Assembly (NCBI GenBank): GCA_030159075.1
Contig: BROG01000153.1
Location: 919,501 to 983,500, forward strand
DNA length: 64,000 nucleotides
From: Atrina japonica
Taxonomy: Eukaryota; Mollusca; Bivalvia; Pterioida; Pinnidae
Reading direction: 5' to 3'
Made by a program: the position numbers and the translations under genes. Below are positions 36,148 through 44,100 of the stretch, one piece after another; position 1 is the first letter of the stretch; each line of letters starts with the position of its first letter. A model generated the notes under the pieces. It ran no database searches. It was given only the letters and a program-made list of their open reading frames with translations, and had not been told where the DNA came from.

Positions 36148-37951
36148 AATAACTCTTCCATGTTATTTTAAGGAAAAAAATAGTGAAGTGATTTCATGTC
36201 TTTAAACTGAGGAAAATTAGTTTGATTGCACTTTTGAATTGTAAATTATTTAGATATATTGTTGACAATTACATGTATTTTTAAGTCAGTCATTGATGTG
36301 ATAAAAATCAGCTCAACTGCTATGCCACAACTGGAGATTTTAAATTTTTTGGCTGGAGATTTGGTCTCAAAACTGGAGATATTTTATTTTTTAGCTGGAG
36401 ATTTGGTCTCAAAACTGGAGCTTTTTAATTGACATTTTTAACATGTATTGATATTTTCTTGTCTTTTTTTTTTTTTGCATGTTATTACTTCTGATTGATT
36501 TCCTACTTCCGGACATGTGCTTTGTGAAAATTTAGACCTTGATGTAAATGCTTTGCATGCTTGATTATAAATCAAATGATATTTTTCTTCTTTTTTTTTT
36601 TTGAAGTACATTACAATTATCTTTTGAGACCGTAAGATGTTGTAATAACTATTTTTGCTGGCTGGAATCATGCTTCTGATTATGGATGATCCAAGCATGT
36701 GTCACATTGAGTGCTCACTTAGTCTTATCACCAATTAACTACCAATGAGTGGATGGGATGGTGTTATATAATCATTAACACCCTCAATAATTAACATGCC
36801 CCCAGACTATTAACCTGTTAAAGTGTCAACAGATTTTAACCGAATCTTTGCTGATTAGTAATTATGAGTTTACATGTTGGTCACATTTTTTTACTTGAAA
36901 TTTCTGATGACGGAAGATTCTGAAACGTGATGGGTGGGGCAGAAGGGGCCCTAAAAATTGGGAGCTTTTTCCTCCCACCGGAAGAATCACATCTATGAGT
37001 TAATACAATAAAAAGATAACACATATTTTCTGAGTGTAAAATACATTAATTTGCATGTTCCTATTTTTAGCAAACATTGTAGGATTACTTTTGTTATTCA
37101 GTAGCATTATTTCAAGTTTCGTATGATATTTCAGTCAGCATTATCCCATGCATGTATCAGCTTTCTTTACCATCATTAACAGTATGCAGGGTATCAACAA
37201 ACACAGACCCTCTACTTGACCTCAAAAGCTCAATTCCAGCTAGTGACTGTTTTGAATTCTTGTTCGGGTAATGAGGTATGCTTTTGAACAAAAGTGATAT
37301 CTTCACCCTGTATCATATTTCGATTATTCTGTTTACAATTTCTTATTCTATGTTATGAATGGAACAATACACTGGCTGATTTTTATTTTTCATTGCCGTT
37401 GCTATTTAAATAGACAGGATTATGTCATATCACAACTTTTTCATGTTCATGTCGATGGATTTTGAAAACAACAGATGAGGTATGCAAATTAAATTTCAGA
37501 GGGCAGCGATAAGAAATAGATTGGGTTAAACAGATTGATATGTTGCTGTGGAGATATCAAAGCAAGATCTTGCTACAATTTACTATTTAGTGCAAAGAAA
37601 GTATTTGGGAGGACTTCTAACTTTTAAAAAGTTGATTTAACATAGAAACCTATGGGAAAGTGAGTTGACTCACTTTTGGCTGAATATTACTATACGAGTA
37701 GACTTTAGTTTATAATTTGTATGCACAGGGGGCCTACACATGGCATAGTCATGGTGATAATGGCTGTAATGCAGGACCGAGTTTGAGGAGTAATGTTTTC
37801 TCAACTTCTCCATGCCGAATTCGAACTTGAATAATGTAATCACAAACAGCCTGACAGGTGATTAAGAATTACTAATAAACAAATACAAAATGTGCTTAAT
37901 GATATAGTGAAAGACCAAAAAATTAAAAAGCATTACATCGAAATCGTTCAT
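12195..37951 (-). CDS. FKBP6: FKBP6/Shutdown-like inactive FKBP-TPR co-chaperone, 14 exons, complete
   Basis: The spliced CDS joins 37951-37937, 33843-33747, 32223-31999, 29049-28960, 27935-27804, 26558-26488, 24048-23989, 23522-23463, 21688-21491, 15459-15350, 14668-14589, 13972-13879, 12840-12714 and 12260-12195: 1425 nt, 474 residues, every junction GT-AG and phase-consistent. Residues 1-70 form an N-terminal extension with an acidic run at 57-70. An FKBP domain covers about 85-197. TPR helices cover about 215-345, and a charged tail runs to 474. Active FKBPs read E-V-I-x-x-W in the binding pocket; here the aligned stretch is GQLLPGLDMA, and the conserved pocket Tyr of YAYG is Leu, so isomerase activity is probably lost, as is known for FKBP6. 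FKBP6 (Drosophila Shutdown) works with HSP90 in piRNA loading and transposon silencing in the germline. The protein is longer than human FKBP6 (about 327 residues). The alternative, another FKBP-TPR protein such as FKBP4/5, is less likely because there is only one FKBP domain and the pocket is degenerate. Confidence 0.93.
12290..12713 (-). repeat. Partial copies of FKBP6 exon 13 plus donor in intron 13
   Basis: On the minus strand, 12692-12612 and 12420-12332 repeat the 3' two thirds of exon 13 with its donor region. A short remnant is at 12338-12294. Copies read TVSEIDFMMNIALELGLKVK and TVDEIECMMDIALELGLKVK against TVGEIECMMDIALELGLKVK in the exon. Donor-like TGTAAGTA is kept in one copy and mutated to TATAAGTA in the other. 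None has an acceptor that would keep the frame, so I treat them as pseudo-exons. Confidence 0.85.
12437..12611. mobile_element. TCTTTATA-type repeat, reverse copy
   Basis: It shares GGACACAAGAAAACCGGTCT and TGGGGACAACAAAAA with the element at 49368-49560 in the opposite orientation. It separates two exon-13 copies, so it inserted after the exon duplication or travelled with it. Confidence 0.7.
12714..12840 (-). CDS. FKBP6: FKBP6 exon 13 (C-terminal extension)
   Basis: 127 nt encoding EFRDDQNEQEMPFPLHNLTV, then GEIECMMDIALELGLKVKQI and GS. The acceptor is ATTGCAG and the donor GTAAGT. Its 3' two thirds plus donor have been duplicated downstream in the next intron. Confidence 0.78.
13879..13972 (-). 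CDS. FKBP6: FKBP6 exon 12 (C-terminal extension)
   Basis: 94 nt encoding KQRGNKPIEDAEAKSLFCSD and NFRIKMKERM. Entered in phase 1 and left in phase 2, with TTTACAG acceptor and GTATTT donor. It was not recognised from other families. It is supported by splice sites and frame. Confidence 0.75.
14487..14574. mobile_element. TTAACTCAT MITE, short form, FKBP6 intron 11
   Basis: About 88 bp with inverted ends TAACTCATCAACCCCTGAAA and AGGGTGAATGAGTTAA, located 15 bp from exon 11. Five more short copies follow in the window. Confidence 0.8.
14589..14668 (-). CDS. FKBP6: FKBP6 exon 11
   Basis: 80 nt encoding DMNNFKLLEKDMYKRMFSKP and KGQTEE. YKRMF corresponds to the conserved W/Y-x-R-M-F near the human C terminus, so what follows is a lineage-specific extension. 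Confidence 0.92.
14875..15110. repeat. Dispersed repeat (GGGATTTTCC / AAATTGGGAATTTTTGC)
   Basis: Related copies lie at 25313-25465, 34430-34560 and 51585-51826. All share ACCAAATTGGGAATTTTTGC, GGAAAATACAAGCCATTTT and a GGGATTTTCC end. No TIR is evident and the class is unknown. Confidence 0.65.
15350..15459 (-). CDS. FKBP6: FKBP6 exon 10 (TPR end)
   Basis: 110 nt encoding ALHSLSEFDRSKDMLLRAKK and INPNNPDINEELKKLE. This matches human EYQKARDFLVRAQ and NHDINNELKKL. It is left in phase 2. Confidence 0.95.
15787..16072 (-). mobile_element. tRNA-derived SINE with target-site duplication, FKBP6 intron 9
   Basis: 286 bp, same orientation as the host gene. The tRNA-like head is at the right end, and the tail reads AACAACAATAAACAAACA on the minus strand. 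A 13-bp direct repeat (one mismatch) flanks it at 15774-15786 and 16073-16085. It is the same family as 40792-41077, which is better preserved. Confidence 0.85.
16650..18306. repeat. 22-bp minisatellite, about 70 units, in FKBP6 intron 9
   Basis: The basic unit is AGTTTAACTATATTGTGCAC plus AT, alternating with a form ending GTGCATGC. Much of 17.0-18.1 kb alternates the two into 44-bp dimers with occasional doubled units. Both ends of the array carry older variants with GTGTGCACAG. A related block lies inverted at 20780-20945. Confidence 0.95.
19380..19625. repeat. Dispersed repeat, shared with 47985-48230
   Basis: Both copies run in the same direction, from ATTGTCTGATTCA.ATAA through CTGCACAGGAAAA and TTTTATTCCTCA.TGGATA to GATCAAG.AAGG.TTCAC.AGACTCC. 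About 245 bp, no TIR seen. Confidence 0.7.
19665..20756 (-). mobile_element. Foldback element A, reverse copy, interrupted
   Basis: Reading backward, 20756-20509 and about 19880-19665 match 6612-7200. This copy keeps only one hairpin arm. Between the two halves sits a block of about 600 bp (19901-20508) that the copy at 6612-7200 lacks. Confidence 0.8.
19901..20508. mobile_element. Nested element with ACGAGTTGATGG TIRs
   Basis: The ends read TACGAGTTGATGG and CCATCAACTCGTA, inverted and each flanked by TA. A second copy of similar length is at 61632-62277. It contains no transposase frame. Confidence 0.75.
20780..20945. repeat. Inverted relative of the 22-bp minisatellite and its flank
   Basis: Four to five units such as TTGTGCACAATATAGCTAAA are in reverse orientation. 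They are followed by CACTAAAGGGTTGCCATA, the reverse complement of the flank at 16618-16645 (CTATGGCACCCTTTTAGTGA). So the array belongs to a dispersed element, not only to a local expansion. Confidence 0.8.
21157..21396. repeat. ATC trinucleotide microsatellite
   Basis: About 240 bp of ATC/TCA repeats with CTAACATCATC interruptions, 95 bp inside FKBP6 intron 9 from the exon 9 donor. Transcribed as GAU repeats in FKBP6 pre-mRNA. Confidence 0.95.
21491..21688 (-). CDS. FKBP6: FKBP6 exon 9 (TPR)
   Basis: 198 nt encoding CAHVLEECQLKNSAEEQEQQ through LNMAVCCTKQCQPARCITWC to NNMRALYLYGK. LNMA..C and the second helix followed by N..ALYLYG are typical FKBP-family TPR 2 and 3 features. It has 8 cysteines in 66 residues, unusually many for this domain. 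Confidence 0.95.
22000..23284. other. Part of FKBP6 intron 8, nothing recognised
   Basis: The stretch upstream of exon 9 begins with diverged repeats of CATTCTAGATCA type at about 21780-22020. The rest has no supported gene. A few short open frames have no splice or family support. Confidence 0.5.
23463..23522 (-). CDS. FKBP6: FKBP6 exon 8 (first TPR helix)
   Basis: 60 nt encoding EGKLMYDNKHYHKAYQHYRK, phase 0 at both ends. The G-x-x-x-[YF]-x-x-x-x-[YF]-x-x-A-x-x-x-Y pattern is a TPR A/B helix pair, matching human GNYLFRQNRFYDAKVRYKRA. Confidence 0.9.
23867..24010 (-). repeat. 31-bp tandem repeat of the exon 7 donor
   Basis: On the minus strand, donors CAG/GTAAAT occur after 23989, 23958, 23927 and 23899, and a changed CCG/GTAAAC follows after 23868. 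Spacings are 31, 31, 28 and 31 bp. Each unit reads GTAAATGTCAGTTTATAAAA then CACACAAACAG. Only the first donor gives an open frame; the next 31 bases contain an in-frame TAA. Confidence 0.93.
23989..24048 (-). CDS. FKBP6: FKBP6 exon 7
   Basis: 60 nt, phase 0 at both ends, encoding EERRKIDFSQVMAVYKTHKQ. Its last bases and donor are the founder copy of a 31-bp tandem repeat that runs on into the intron. Only the first donor, after position 23989, keeps the frame. Confidence 0.85.
24338..24428. mobile_element. TTAACTCAT MITE, short form, FKBP6 intron 6
   Basis: Ends TTAACCCATTCACCCCTAAA and TTCAGGAGTTGACGAGT are inverted. The interior GACTGGTCTAAGCCATTGAT matches other copies. Confidence 0.8.
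24513..24970. mobile_element. CAGT-GAACC MITE family (pogo-like ends), FKBP6 intron 6
   Basis: It starts TACAGTAGAACCTGTCTTGA with repeated GACCAC words. A TTTTAGTGGCAG end lies at about 24970. A 300-bp segment inside may be a separate insertion. Confidence 0.55.
25115..25210. mobile_element. TCTTTATA-type MITE fragment
   Basis: ACAGTCAAACTTGTATATAA with ACGGTCTTTATAGACAGGTG and GGTCTTTATATAAAGGG, similar to 49368-49785 and to the diverged 26245-26412. Confidence 0.6.
26245..26412. mobile_element. MITE fragment with AAGTTTGACTGTACAT end
   Basis: It contains repeated GGTCGCTATATAGGG and GGTCGTTATGGACAGG words and ends AAGTTTGACTGTA, the mirror of ACAGTCAAACTT at 25115. The two may be the outer ends of one larger element spanning 25115-26412. 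Confidence 0.55.
26488..26558 (-). CDS. FKBP6: FKBP6 exon 6 (end of FKBP domain)
   Basis: 71 nt encoding LLFVVELLSFVEHAG and EDFNFLSE. VELL is the usual last beta strand of an FKBP domain. It sits about 50 bp from a large 34-bp minisatellite in intron 5. Confidence 0.93.
26605..27150. repeat. 34-bp minisatellite, about 16 copies, FKBP6 intron 5
   Basis: The unit is ACCATACCCAGGGTACATAG then TCAATCTATAAAAT. The centre TACCCAGGGTA is palindromic apart from one base. Variants alternate CAGGGTACATAG, CAGGGTATATAG and CATGGTACATAA. The array starts about 50 bp from exon 6. Confidence 0.95.
27151..27460. repeat. Degenerate 40-50-bp relatives of the 34-bp repeat
   Basis: Units CAGCTCAATCTATAAAATCA then TGTACCCAGGGTACATAAGT continue the array with an added CCCAGCT segment, probably an older version of the same repeat. 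Confidence 0.8.
27804..27935 (-). CDS. FKBP6: FKBP6 exon 5 (FKBP domain, degenerate pocket)
   Basis: 132 nt encoding GQLLPGLDMAVGTMKKGELS, then QYGLGEMGAPPRIPKNAT. The general FKBP fold signature GxxP.IPxxAT is kept, but the pocket Trp is Leu. The acceptor is ATTTTCAG and the donor GTATGT. Confidence 0.95.
28471..28748. mobile_element. MITE related to 814-1098, FKBP6 intron 4
   Basis: Shares CCAAATTTACTCAATACTCA, ACTTTTATTTCATTATTTTGACTA-like interior and TATTTCTGAAGTTT. The right TIR is poorly preserved. Confidence 0.6.
28960..29049 (-). CDS. FKBP6: FKBP6 exon 4 (FKBP domain)
   Basis: 90 nt encoding HYNAFLEYADEPYDSTRLRN and the following KSKLGS. This aligns with the FKBP core around human YSGYLEHMDRPFDS. 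The acceptor is TTTTCAG and the donor GTAAAA. Confidence 0.92.
29216..29667. mobile_element. CAGTAAAACTTTG MITE, TA target duplication, FKBP6 intron 3
   Basis: 452 bp between TA dinucleotides. The ends read CAGTAAAACTTTGATGAGTT and ACTCAACGAAGTTCTACTG. Subterminal TTCGAAACATCG/CAAAACATCGGGACTTCG words are inverted. End sequence and TA site are typical of pogo/Tigger-type (Tc1-mariner superfamily) elements. Confidence 0.75.
29702..29835. mobile_element. CAGTGGAACC MITE, FKBP6 intron 3
   Basis: Starts CAGTGGAACCAGTCACGAGA after TA and runs through GACCACCTGTCTTGAAAG to TTTCAGTGGCAG. It is a member of the same family as 53446-53627, lacking the right TIR. Confidence 0.65.
29860..31230. other. 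FKBP6 intron 3, AT-rich, nothing recognised
   Basis: No repeat family or coding signal stands out between the MITE pair and the palindrome cluster. Confidence 0.5.
31230..31375. repeat. Palindrome cluster with a perfect 40-bp palindrome
   Basis: 31265-31304 is a perfect palindrome centred on CCCCAGCTGGGG, with arms GAGAATTTTATATG. At about 31334-31351 a second palindrome, AGAATTTTATAAAATTCT, reuses the same arm sequence without the GC-rich centre, and AAAATC/GATTT words flank both. Confidence 0.9.
31999..32223 (-). CDS. FKBP6: FKBP6 exon 3 (acidic region and start of FKBP fold)
   Basis: 225 nt. It carries the acidic DYDSEDEDYDEDDE segment, then SPFERMIKRMEDIT and GGVWKKILQQGSGN, which match the human YERLSQRMLDI and GVLKDVIREGAG stretches. 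The donor is GTAATT. Confidence 0.92.
32283..32372. mobile_element. TTAACTCAT MITE, short form, FKBP6 intron 2
   Basis: ACTCATCAACCCCTGAAAAA and TAGGGGTGAATGAGTTAA ends. It is 60 bp upstream of exon 3, within acceptor distance. Confidence 0.8.
32795..33030. repeat. 39-bp tandem repeat, 6 copies, FKBP6 intron 2
   Basis: Units TATAGTGTAATCATACCCAA then AATTTCACTCTACACTAAC. Two variants alternate (CATACCC with ACTATAG, CATACGC with ACCATAG), giving a partial 78-bp higher-order pattern. Since 39 is a multiple of 3, the plus strand stays open and reads NYSVIIPKISLYT repeatedly, which I regard as a by-product. Confidence 0.93.
33559..33593. repeat. CT/CA compound microsatellite
   Basis: About ten CT units followed directly by about eight CA units in FKBP6 intron 2. 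Confidence 0.95.
33747..33843 (-). CDS. FKBP6: FKBP6 exon 2
   Basis: A TTCAG acceptor and a GGTAAGG donor bound 97 nt, entered in phase 0 and left with one base of a split codon. It encodes the N-terminal region NEDPMVELVNPISLNDLKEK and beyond, ending SEIDQE. Confidence 0.85.
33892..33980. mobile_element. TTAACTCAT MITE, short form, FKBP6 intron 1
   Basis: Ends ATTTAACCCTAAAGACACAT and TTTTAGGGGTTGAGGAGTTAA, about 50 bp from exon 2. Confidence 0.75.
33985..34215. mobile_element. TIR element, GTTTGATGTG family, copy 2
   Basis: Left GTTTGATGTGTGCCAACCAG and right TAGGTCAAATCAAAC correspond to 3475-3675. The interior AAGAAACAAAAAATTAGGTGG is diverged. Confidence 0.6.
34600..36060. other. FKBP6 intron 1, nothing recognised
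   Basis: AT-rich intron DNA with homopolymer runs. No repeat shared with the rest of the window was noticed. Confidence 0.45.
36067..36145. repeat. AT dinucleotide microsatellite
   Basis: About 35 AT units in FKBP6 intron 1. Confidence 0.97.
36330..36425. repeat. Short direct duplication
   Basis: GCTGGAGATTTGGTCTCAAA plus ACTGGAG occurs twice about 45 bp apart, joined by T-rich sequence. Confidence 0.7.
37937..37951 (-). CDS. FKBP6: FKBP6 exon 1 (start codon)
   Basis: A 15-nt coding exon encodes MNDFD and ends at a GTAATG donor in phase 0. The ATG lies in a good context (GCC before ATG). It joins in frame to exon 2 (NEDPMVELV). It is too short to be found by ORF scanning. It was chosen because it is the first ATG followed by a usable phase-0 donor upstream of exon 2, and it sits beside the divergent BLMH start. 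Confidence 0.75.
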
Positions 37952-38106
37952 GGCTTTAGTTATCACTCTCCTCCTGCTGTTGAAGAAAATAAAAAAGTGG
38001 TGGGAAACATGAGTGTGTTCCGAATAATGTCAATAACGTTCGGGACTTCTCTAGACAAGTTACAAGCGTGACAAAACGAGTTTGCAATCTGTTGCATATT
38101 GCCAGC
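37952..38106. promoter_or_regulatory. Putative bidirectional promoter, FKBP6 and BLMH
   Basis: Only 155 bp separate the minus-strand FKBP6 ATG from the plus-strand BLMH ATG, so both 5' UTRs and the core promoter(s) must lie here or overlap. I see no good TATA box close to either start. A near-palindrome, GTTCCGAA at 38017-38024 and TTCGGGAC at 38039-38046, lies almost centrally and contains an ETS-like CGGAA core on the minus strand. Function is inferred from position only. Confidence 0.6.
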
Positions 38107-38128
38107 ATGTCCAGTAAAAACGAAAGTG
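38107..38128 (+). CDS. BLMH: BLMH exon 1 (start codon)
   Basis: 22 nt encoding MSSKNES plus the first base of Gly, followed by GTAAAT. It splices to GC of exon 2 and gives MSSKNESGILSSDLQEFEKK, aligned with the human start MSSSGLNSEKVAALIQKLNS. The short exon is supported by phase and by homology of the N terminus. Confidence 0.8.
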
Positions 38129-41100
38129 GTAAATTTAATGAAATAGGGTCGAATTACATTGTTTATCATGCTATTACATTTATAAATACTACATCAGAAG
38201 AGAAGCAGACACACAGGATGTATTTGAGTTGTACCTTTGGCCTACGCGTTAGTCGGTTACCTAAGTAAACAGAACAGTGTTGGCTAGGCATTTGGCTAGT
38301 TTGTACTCGTCTCAGTTTCTGACTGACTCGATGAAGGGGGGGGGGGGCAAAAACTGTACTAAGAAATATATAGTATCATTTGTATCATGCGTGTCAAATG
38401 CCATCAGACAGTACAAAGATGTAGGTTATAGGCCCACACTGTTGACGTGTTGTGTTGTAATCCCTTTCATAACCATAATAGTATTAATACATGTGTATAG
38501 CGTTGCACACTGTAACTAGTGTTAGTTTTGTATGTCGCTGGTGTTAAGAGTTTTGTTGATTTCTGTGGTCAGAAATCTTGTTAAGGGGGATGAGTATATT
38601 TTAGCAGTGCAGAGGGTATCGTCACAGTTAGGTCAGATCATCCTGCTATTGTTAGGAAGGTCCTGGGTTTGATTTCTGGTCTGGCTGCACATTTGTCCAT
38701 GCCTACTTCATTTGGGTCCCAAGCAAATAACCCACTGTGGTCTGTTGTTAAGAGTCTTGTTGATTTCTGGGGTCAGAAGTCTTGTTAAGTGGGAAGAGTG
38801 TGGCGGCCCAGATACCTCACACAATCCTAGCATCTGCTGTTACCTGAACTTATCAATTACCTGGTTTGACATACCAGCAATTGATATCATGAATATGTAG
38901 GTCTGGTAAAAGGTCCCATACCCAATGCAAAATTACTATTGTCTTTCCAATTTTCAGCAAAATTTCTTAAATAGGTTGACTGTAGCTCACATTCGGTGTG
39001 CCCACACTGCCACAACTTTGAGTACTACTCAATCAAAACTTCCATGTCTTCAAATTAAAACCATGTTGTAAGTTAAATAAAATATAAGATGGATTCATGA
39101 ATAAATTTTTGTCTTTATTGTTATTAGTAAAATAACCATAGTTACTTTTTTCTCAGTTTGGACAATTGGGATGTAAAAGTCACAACTGAAAGGACACAGG
39201 ACCCTATACAATAAAGGGTTTTTTAACCCATCAATCCCTAAAGTCACTTTTGGACTTGTCCACCAAAGAATGGTTAAGTCCACTGTCAGAATTCAGGGGT
39301 GTATGATTAAGAATAAAAATTTTATATTAATTTTACATGCAATATGAACTTTTTCAATTCCAAATTATGATGGTAGACCATACTATCTATTTGGACGAGT
39401 CTAAAAGTGACCACAGGGGAGTTAACCTCTGCATATCCAATTCCAGTAAGACCTACATTTATGTACATTCAAACTGATGTTCCACCTACATTATGTCCAT
39501 ATATATATATATACAAAGAATGTGGTTCTGTATGTGTGTATTCAAATTCTTACTGATATGAATTGTTATATACAGACTTTATAATTTCAGGCATTCTGTC
39601 TTCTGACTTACAAGAGTTTGAGAAGAAATTTTCTTCTGATCAGAAGTATAGGCTTGCCCAAAATGTATGTATCAAGCAGGAGTTACCCGATGTTCTGAAA
39701 AGGCCAGATGTGATGAAAGCACAGCGGCATATATTTAACTGCAAGGTAATTCAATTGTCGTCTTTTTGTGATATTTTGCTATACTTTATCAAGTAGGTAT
39801 TTCATGCACTACCTTTTTTACATTTTCAACTTACCCAAAAAATTTAATTTTTTCATAAACTTTTAGACATTTTTGATTTCTGCATAGTTGCATAATTGAG
39901 CACAATTGCCAGGTGAGTGCCTTTATGCCTCTTGGTCCTCTTATATGGTAAACATTTTATGGATGCATAAAATATTTTAGACTTTTTAATGAGATTTTGT
40001 AGTCAAATGGTGCAAAAGCTGAACTCATTATGATCATTTTCTTTCTTAAAGATTCAAAATGAAGGCAAACCAATGACCAATCAGAAATCTTCTGGCCGCT
40101 GTTGGATTTTTGCTGCTATGAATGTGATGCGCATAAAGTTTGCTAAACAGTTTAATATAGAAGATTTTGAATTTAGCCAGAATTATCTTTTCTTCTGGGA
40201 TAAGGTATGTTGTACTGTTGTTATTCAGTTTTAATCTATTCAGAGGGCTTCCAAGGACAAGTGTTTAGAACATTGCACTTTAACTCATCAACCCCTGAAA
40301 AGCAATGGATTCTTCTGTAAATCAATGACTTAGATCAGCCCAAATGTGTCTGCAGGGGTGAATAGATCAAAAAGGATTCAAGCCCCAATGGAACCTAAGC
40401 TGACTTTGTCAGGATGTTTGCCAGTTTACTTGCAGATGGTTGGTAGTTTCTTCCTGGGTACATTGGAACCAGGCTCTATTCTCTACCATTAAAACTGGCT
40501 GCCATAATGTAACTGAAAAAATGTTGATTGTGGTGTAAAATCAACATTCAAATGATACAAAATCCATTCAGCAATATTAACAGGCATATATACATGTAAT
40601 AGAATGTATTTACAGTCATGACCAAGATGGGTAAATGCAAAATTCTGGCTTTTTATATTTGGATAATACATTCATTTATTTGTGTTCATTCAAATGTAAG
40701 TGTTACAGTTCAGGGATTTTCCACCCTATTGTATGGGGCCGAAACAAATTCCTGACACATTTAAGGAGGTTTAACCCTAAACATCTCCATCATTGTTTCT
40801 TTGTTTATTGTTGTTTAACGTCCCACTCAAGAATCTTTCACTCATATGGAGACGTCACCAAATGCCGGTGAAGGGCTTCAAATTTTGGCCTATGCTCGGC
40901 ACTTACGGCCATTGAGCAGTGAGGGTTCTTTAACGTGCCGACACATACTGCGACACGGGACCTCGAGTTTTACTGTCTCATCCGAAGGACAGGAAACCAA
41001 CCTGCCGCCGGCTGGACTCGAACTCACGACCTCACGATCAAGAGTTGAGTGCGCTACCGTCTGAGCCAGGCCGCCTCCATCTCCATCGTAAGTTTCTCCA

Positions 41101-44100
41101 ATTAAAACTTACATGTATGATTGTGTTTGTAGTTTCCCCACTACTTTAACTCATCACCCACTGAAAAATTGACTCTTCTGTAAATCAATGACTTAGACCA
41201 GTCCAAATGTGTCTTTAGGTGTGAATGAGTTAAAGTGATATAAGCTGTCACAATGATTATTTTTGTCCCCTGACATATAGTCGAGAATATGATAAAATGT
41301 GTGTTCAAATACATTATCAAACATGTAAAATGTTGTAAAAGAACTTCTTTTCGAAGTTATTTGTTTTATTAGAATTTAAGTTTTCTTGTACCTTAAAAAC
41401 TCCAGCTGTATTTCTGTATGCAATGACCTTCCAGATAAACTCTTTCACAATATCAAATGTACTTCGTAATTCAGTGAGGGGATCTTGGTCCTTTATGCGC
41501 TCAGACTATGTTAAAGTCAGCCGATTTTTATTTTTAAAATACAGGACATGATTTTTATTGGAAAGTGCATGTATTATGTAAAATATATGCTTTTCAAGGC
41601 TATTTTAATTACCTGAAGAAAATCGGATGAATATATGAATAAATATATTAGGTCACTAAAAGATTTTTTTCCGATCTTTAATGTTACCCTGAATGCTGAC
41701 ATAGACAAAATCAAAACAATATAACTGTGAAAAGTACATGTATGCGTACCTCATGTTTCACAATCTTGCCACCATGTCCAGTGGAGTTGAGCAGCTCATG
41801 ATCATATGTGTCAAGAATGATAAATCCGAGAATGCGATGGGACGAGTTAAAAATGGGTCGAGATCACCCAATATACCCCGCACGTGGACAATTTCAGAAA
41901 CGAATGTTTTGAAACGACGACTCACTTTGCCTGATTTAGGTATGAAATGATGATGTACGAAAATAAACGCAAAGGGTAATAAGAATAGAATGTTTATTAA
42001 CTGCAAATAGAATGTGTTTATTGGTCACTTGGTAATCTTCGTAAAAAATTACCGAAAGTTAATTTGCATTCTCAAAGTATGGCAGACAAAAATTAACTGA
42101 TATTACGGGTTACGTTTGGCAAGATTGTTGCAATTTTACACATGCATTTGTTATTCAAACCACCAGATTGTCTCTGTGGAATATATATGAGATAGAATAT
42201 CACATAAAATGGGCATGTAAAAATTTTCACCCAGGACAGCTCGTAACGCTTTAATTGTCTAGTAAAATAGAAATGTTAAATCATGTGATGTTTCAATTTT
42301 TATTGCAGATGGAAAGAGCTAACTATAATTTAGACTGTTATATAGAATGCGCAGAAAAAGGAGAGACTGCAGATGGACGTCTCGTTAGTCACCTGTTGAA
42401 AGCCCCGTCAGAAGACGGAGGACAGTGGGACATGCTGGTCAACATCATTGAAAAATATGGCGTCATGCCGAAATCTTGTTTTCATGAGGCTCAAAGTTGT
42501 GAATCCTCTAGACGCATGGGTTTGATCATCAACAATAAGGTAAAGAACTTTTATAGTACAATATAGTAGGGTTATAATTATGGAATTACAGTGGTCCGAC
42601 AAAAATATGGTTTTTGCCACACTTGACCATATTTCAGTCATATGGTGGCAGCCAGTTTTTAATGGTGGAGGAGATAACGAGGTTGTAATGTACCGGGTTG
42701 AGACTTTTCAAAGCTCATTACACACAGCAGTGCTAACAATACATACTATGAAGCAATAAACAGGATCAGATTACAAGGGAGATAACTCCTTTTACACTTT
42801 GTTTTCTGAAAGTTGTGATATGCACAATTTAATACCAGCTTATAAATTCTAATCAAAAATCTGAAATTTTGTCCCAGTGAAATTCAACAACTATATGGTA
42901 GTGCAAAACTGTTAATGTTGCTGAAACAATTACAAGATCATTAATTTAGTCTATTTCAAAATTAGTGCAGAGTTTAAAGAAAATGAGTTGTATGAATGTT
43001 GAATACATTTTTGTACTAAATCATTTCAGATGAGAGAATTTTGCCAACGTCTACATAAGATGGTGACAAAAAAGTCAACCAAGGAGGCAATACAGACAGA
43101 GAAAAAGGCAATGTTAAACGAGGTATCTTGTGCCTTTTGCAGCCAGCAGCGCATCATTAGTTTCTGGTTCACTTTTTATACCCTCTAGGAACTGATAGAG
43201 CTGAAAGAGTATTTGCAAATATTCAATATTTGCAAATACAGTTCACCCCCGATATATAACCCTCCGTTATATCGCCAAACCCGCATAACGCCACTATTTC
43301 TTAAAGAACAGATTTTCTTCCATATAATTCCCTGTTATAAGGCCAAAACCTGCGTACTGCCGATTCTCTGGTACAAATGGTAACTTATACATGATAAATC
43401 CCTCGACCGTATCACCAGCCCAGGTGAAAAAAAAAACAGGTGTGAGTAAAACTGTTTGCCGATGTTAGCTTGTTTACTTCATGCTACGACTGCAAAGGGA
43501 GATAACTCAAATATAGAGTGTCATAAACTGATATATGTATCCGGTTGTATGAACAAAGTGTAGTACTCAGACGAGGACCAGCTTACATGTGTCACAATTT
43601 TCAAATTTTGCTTCCCTGAAAGTTGGAAAAAATCGACACATTGTGTGTTTACACAAGAATTATCACAAGTCAAGAAATAATCATGAGTAGATGAGATATA
43701 TAAACTTATAGCCTTTGTCTGTCAAAGAGTTATTTTAAACAAAAATCGATGAAAGTTCACATTAGAAATGTCTCCAAGTTAATGTTAGAAATAGTTCTAG
43801 ATTTTTTGGCCATCAAACATGTAATGCTACATATTTTGGACGGTTTAATTTTGGCCGTATTGATAGGGTGGCCAAATTGTCCAAACTTAAACAATAGACA
43901 CAAATATCCAAATTTATGATAGTGAATTGTAAACAGGAGAGGATATACAACAGAGACATGTCATGATTAAAATGACCACACCTCGAAAATAGTAAACCTC
44001 AATATATTGCCAAACCTGTTATGCTGCCAAAATTCAGGAAAACAAAAGGTGGCGGTATATTTAGGATGAACTGTATATAATGAATATATAATAGTGAATA

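Noticed and set aside
40792..41077. tRNA gene suggested by the A and B boxes
   Set aside because: The head does not continue into a full cloverleaf; the SINE body, tail and target duplication explain it.
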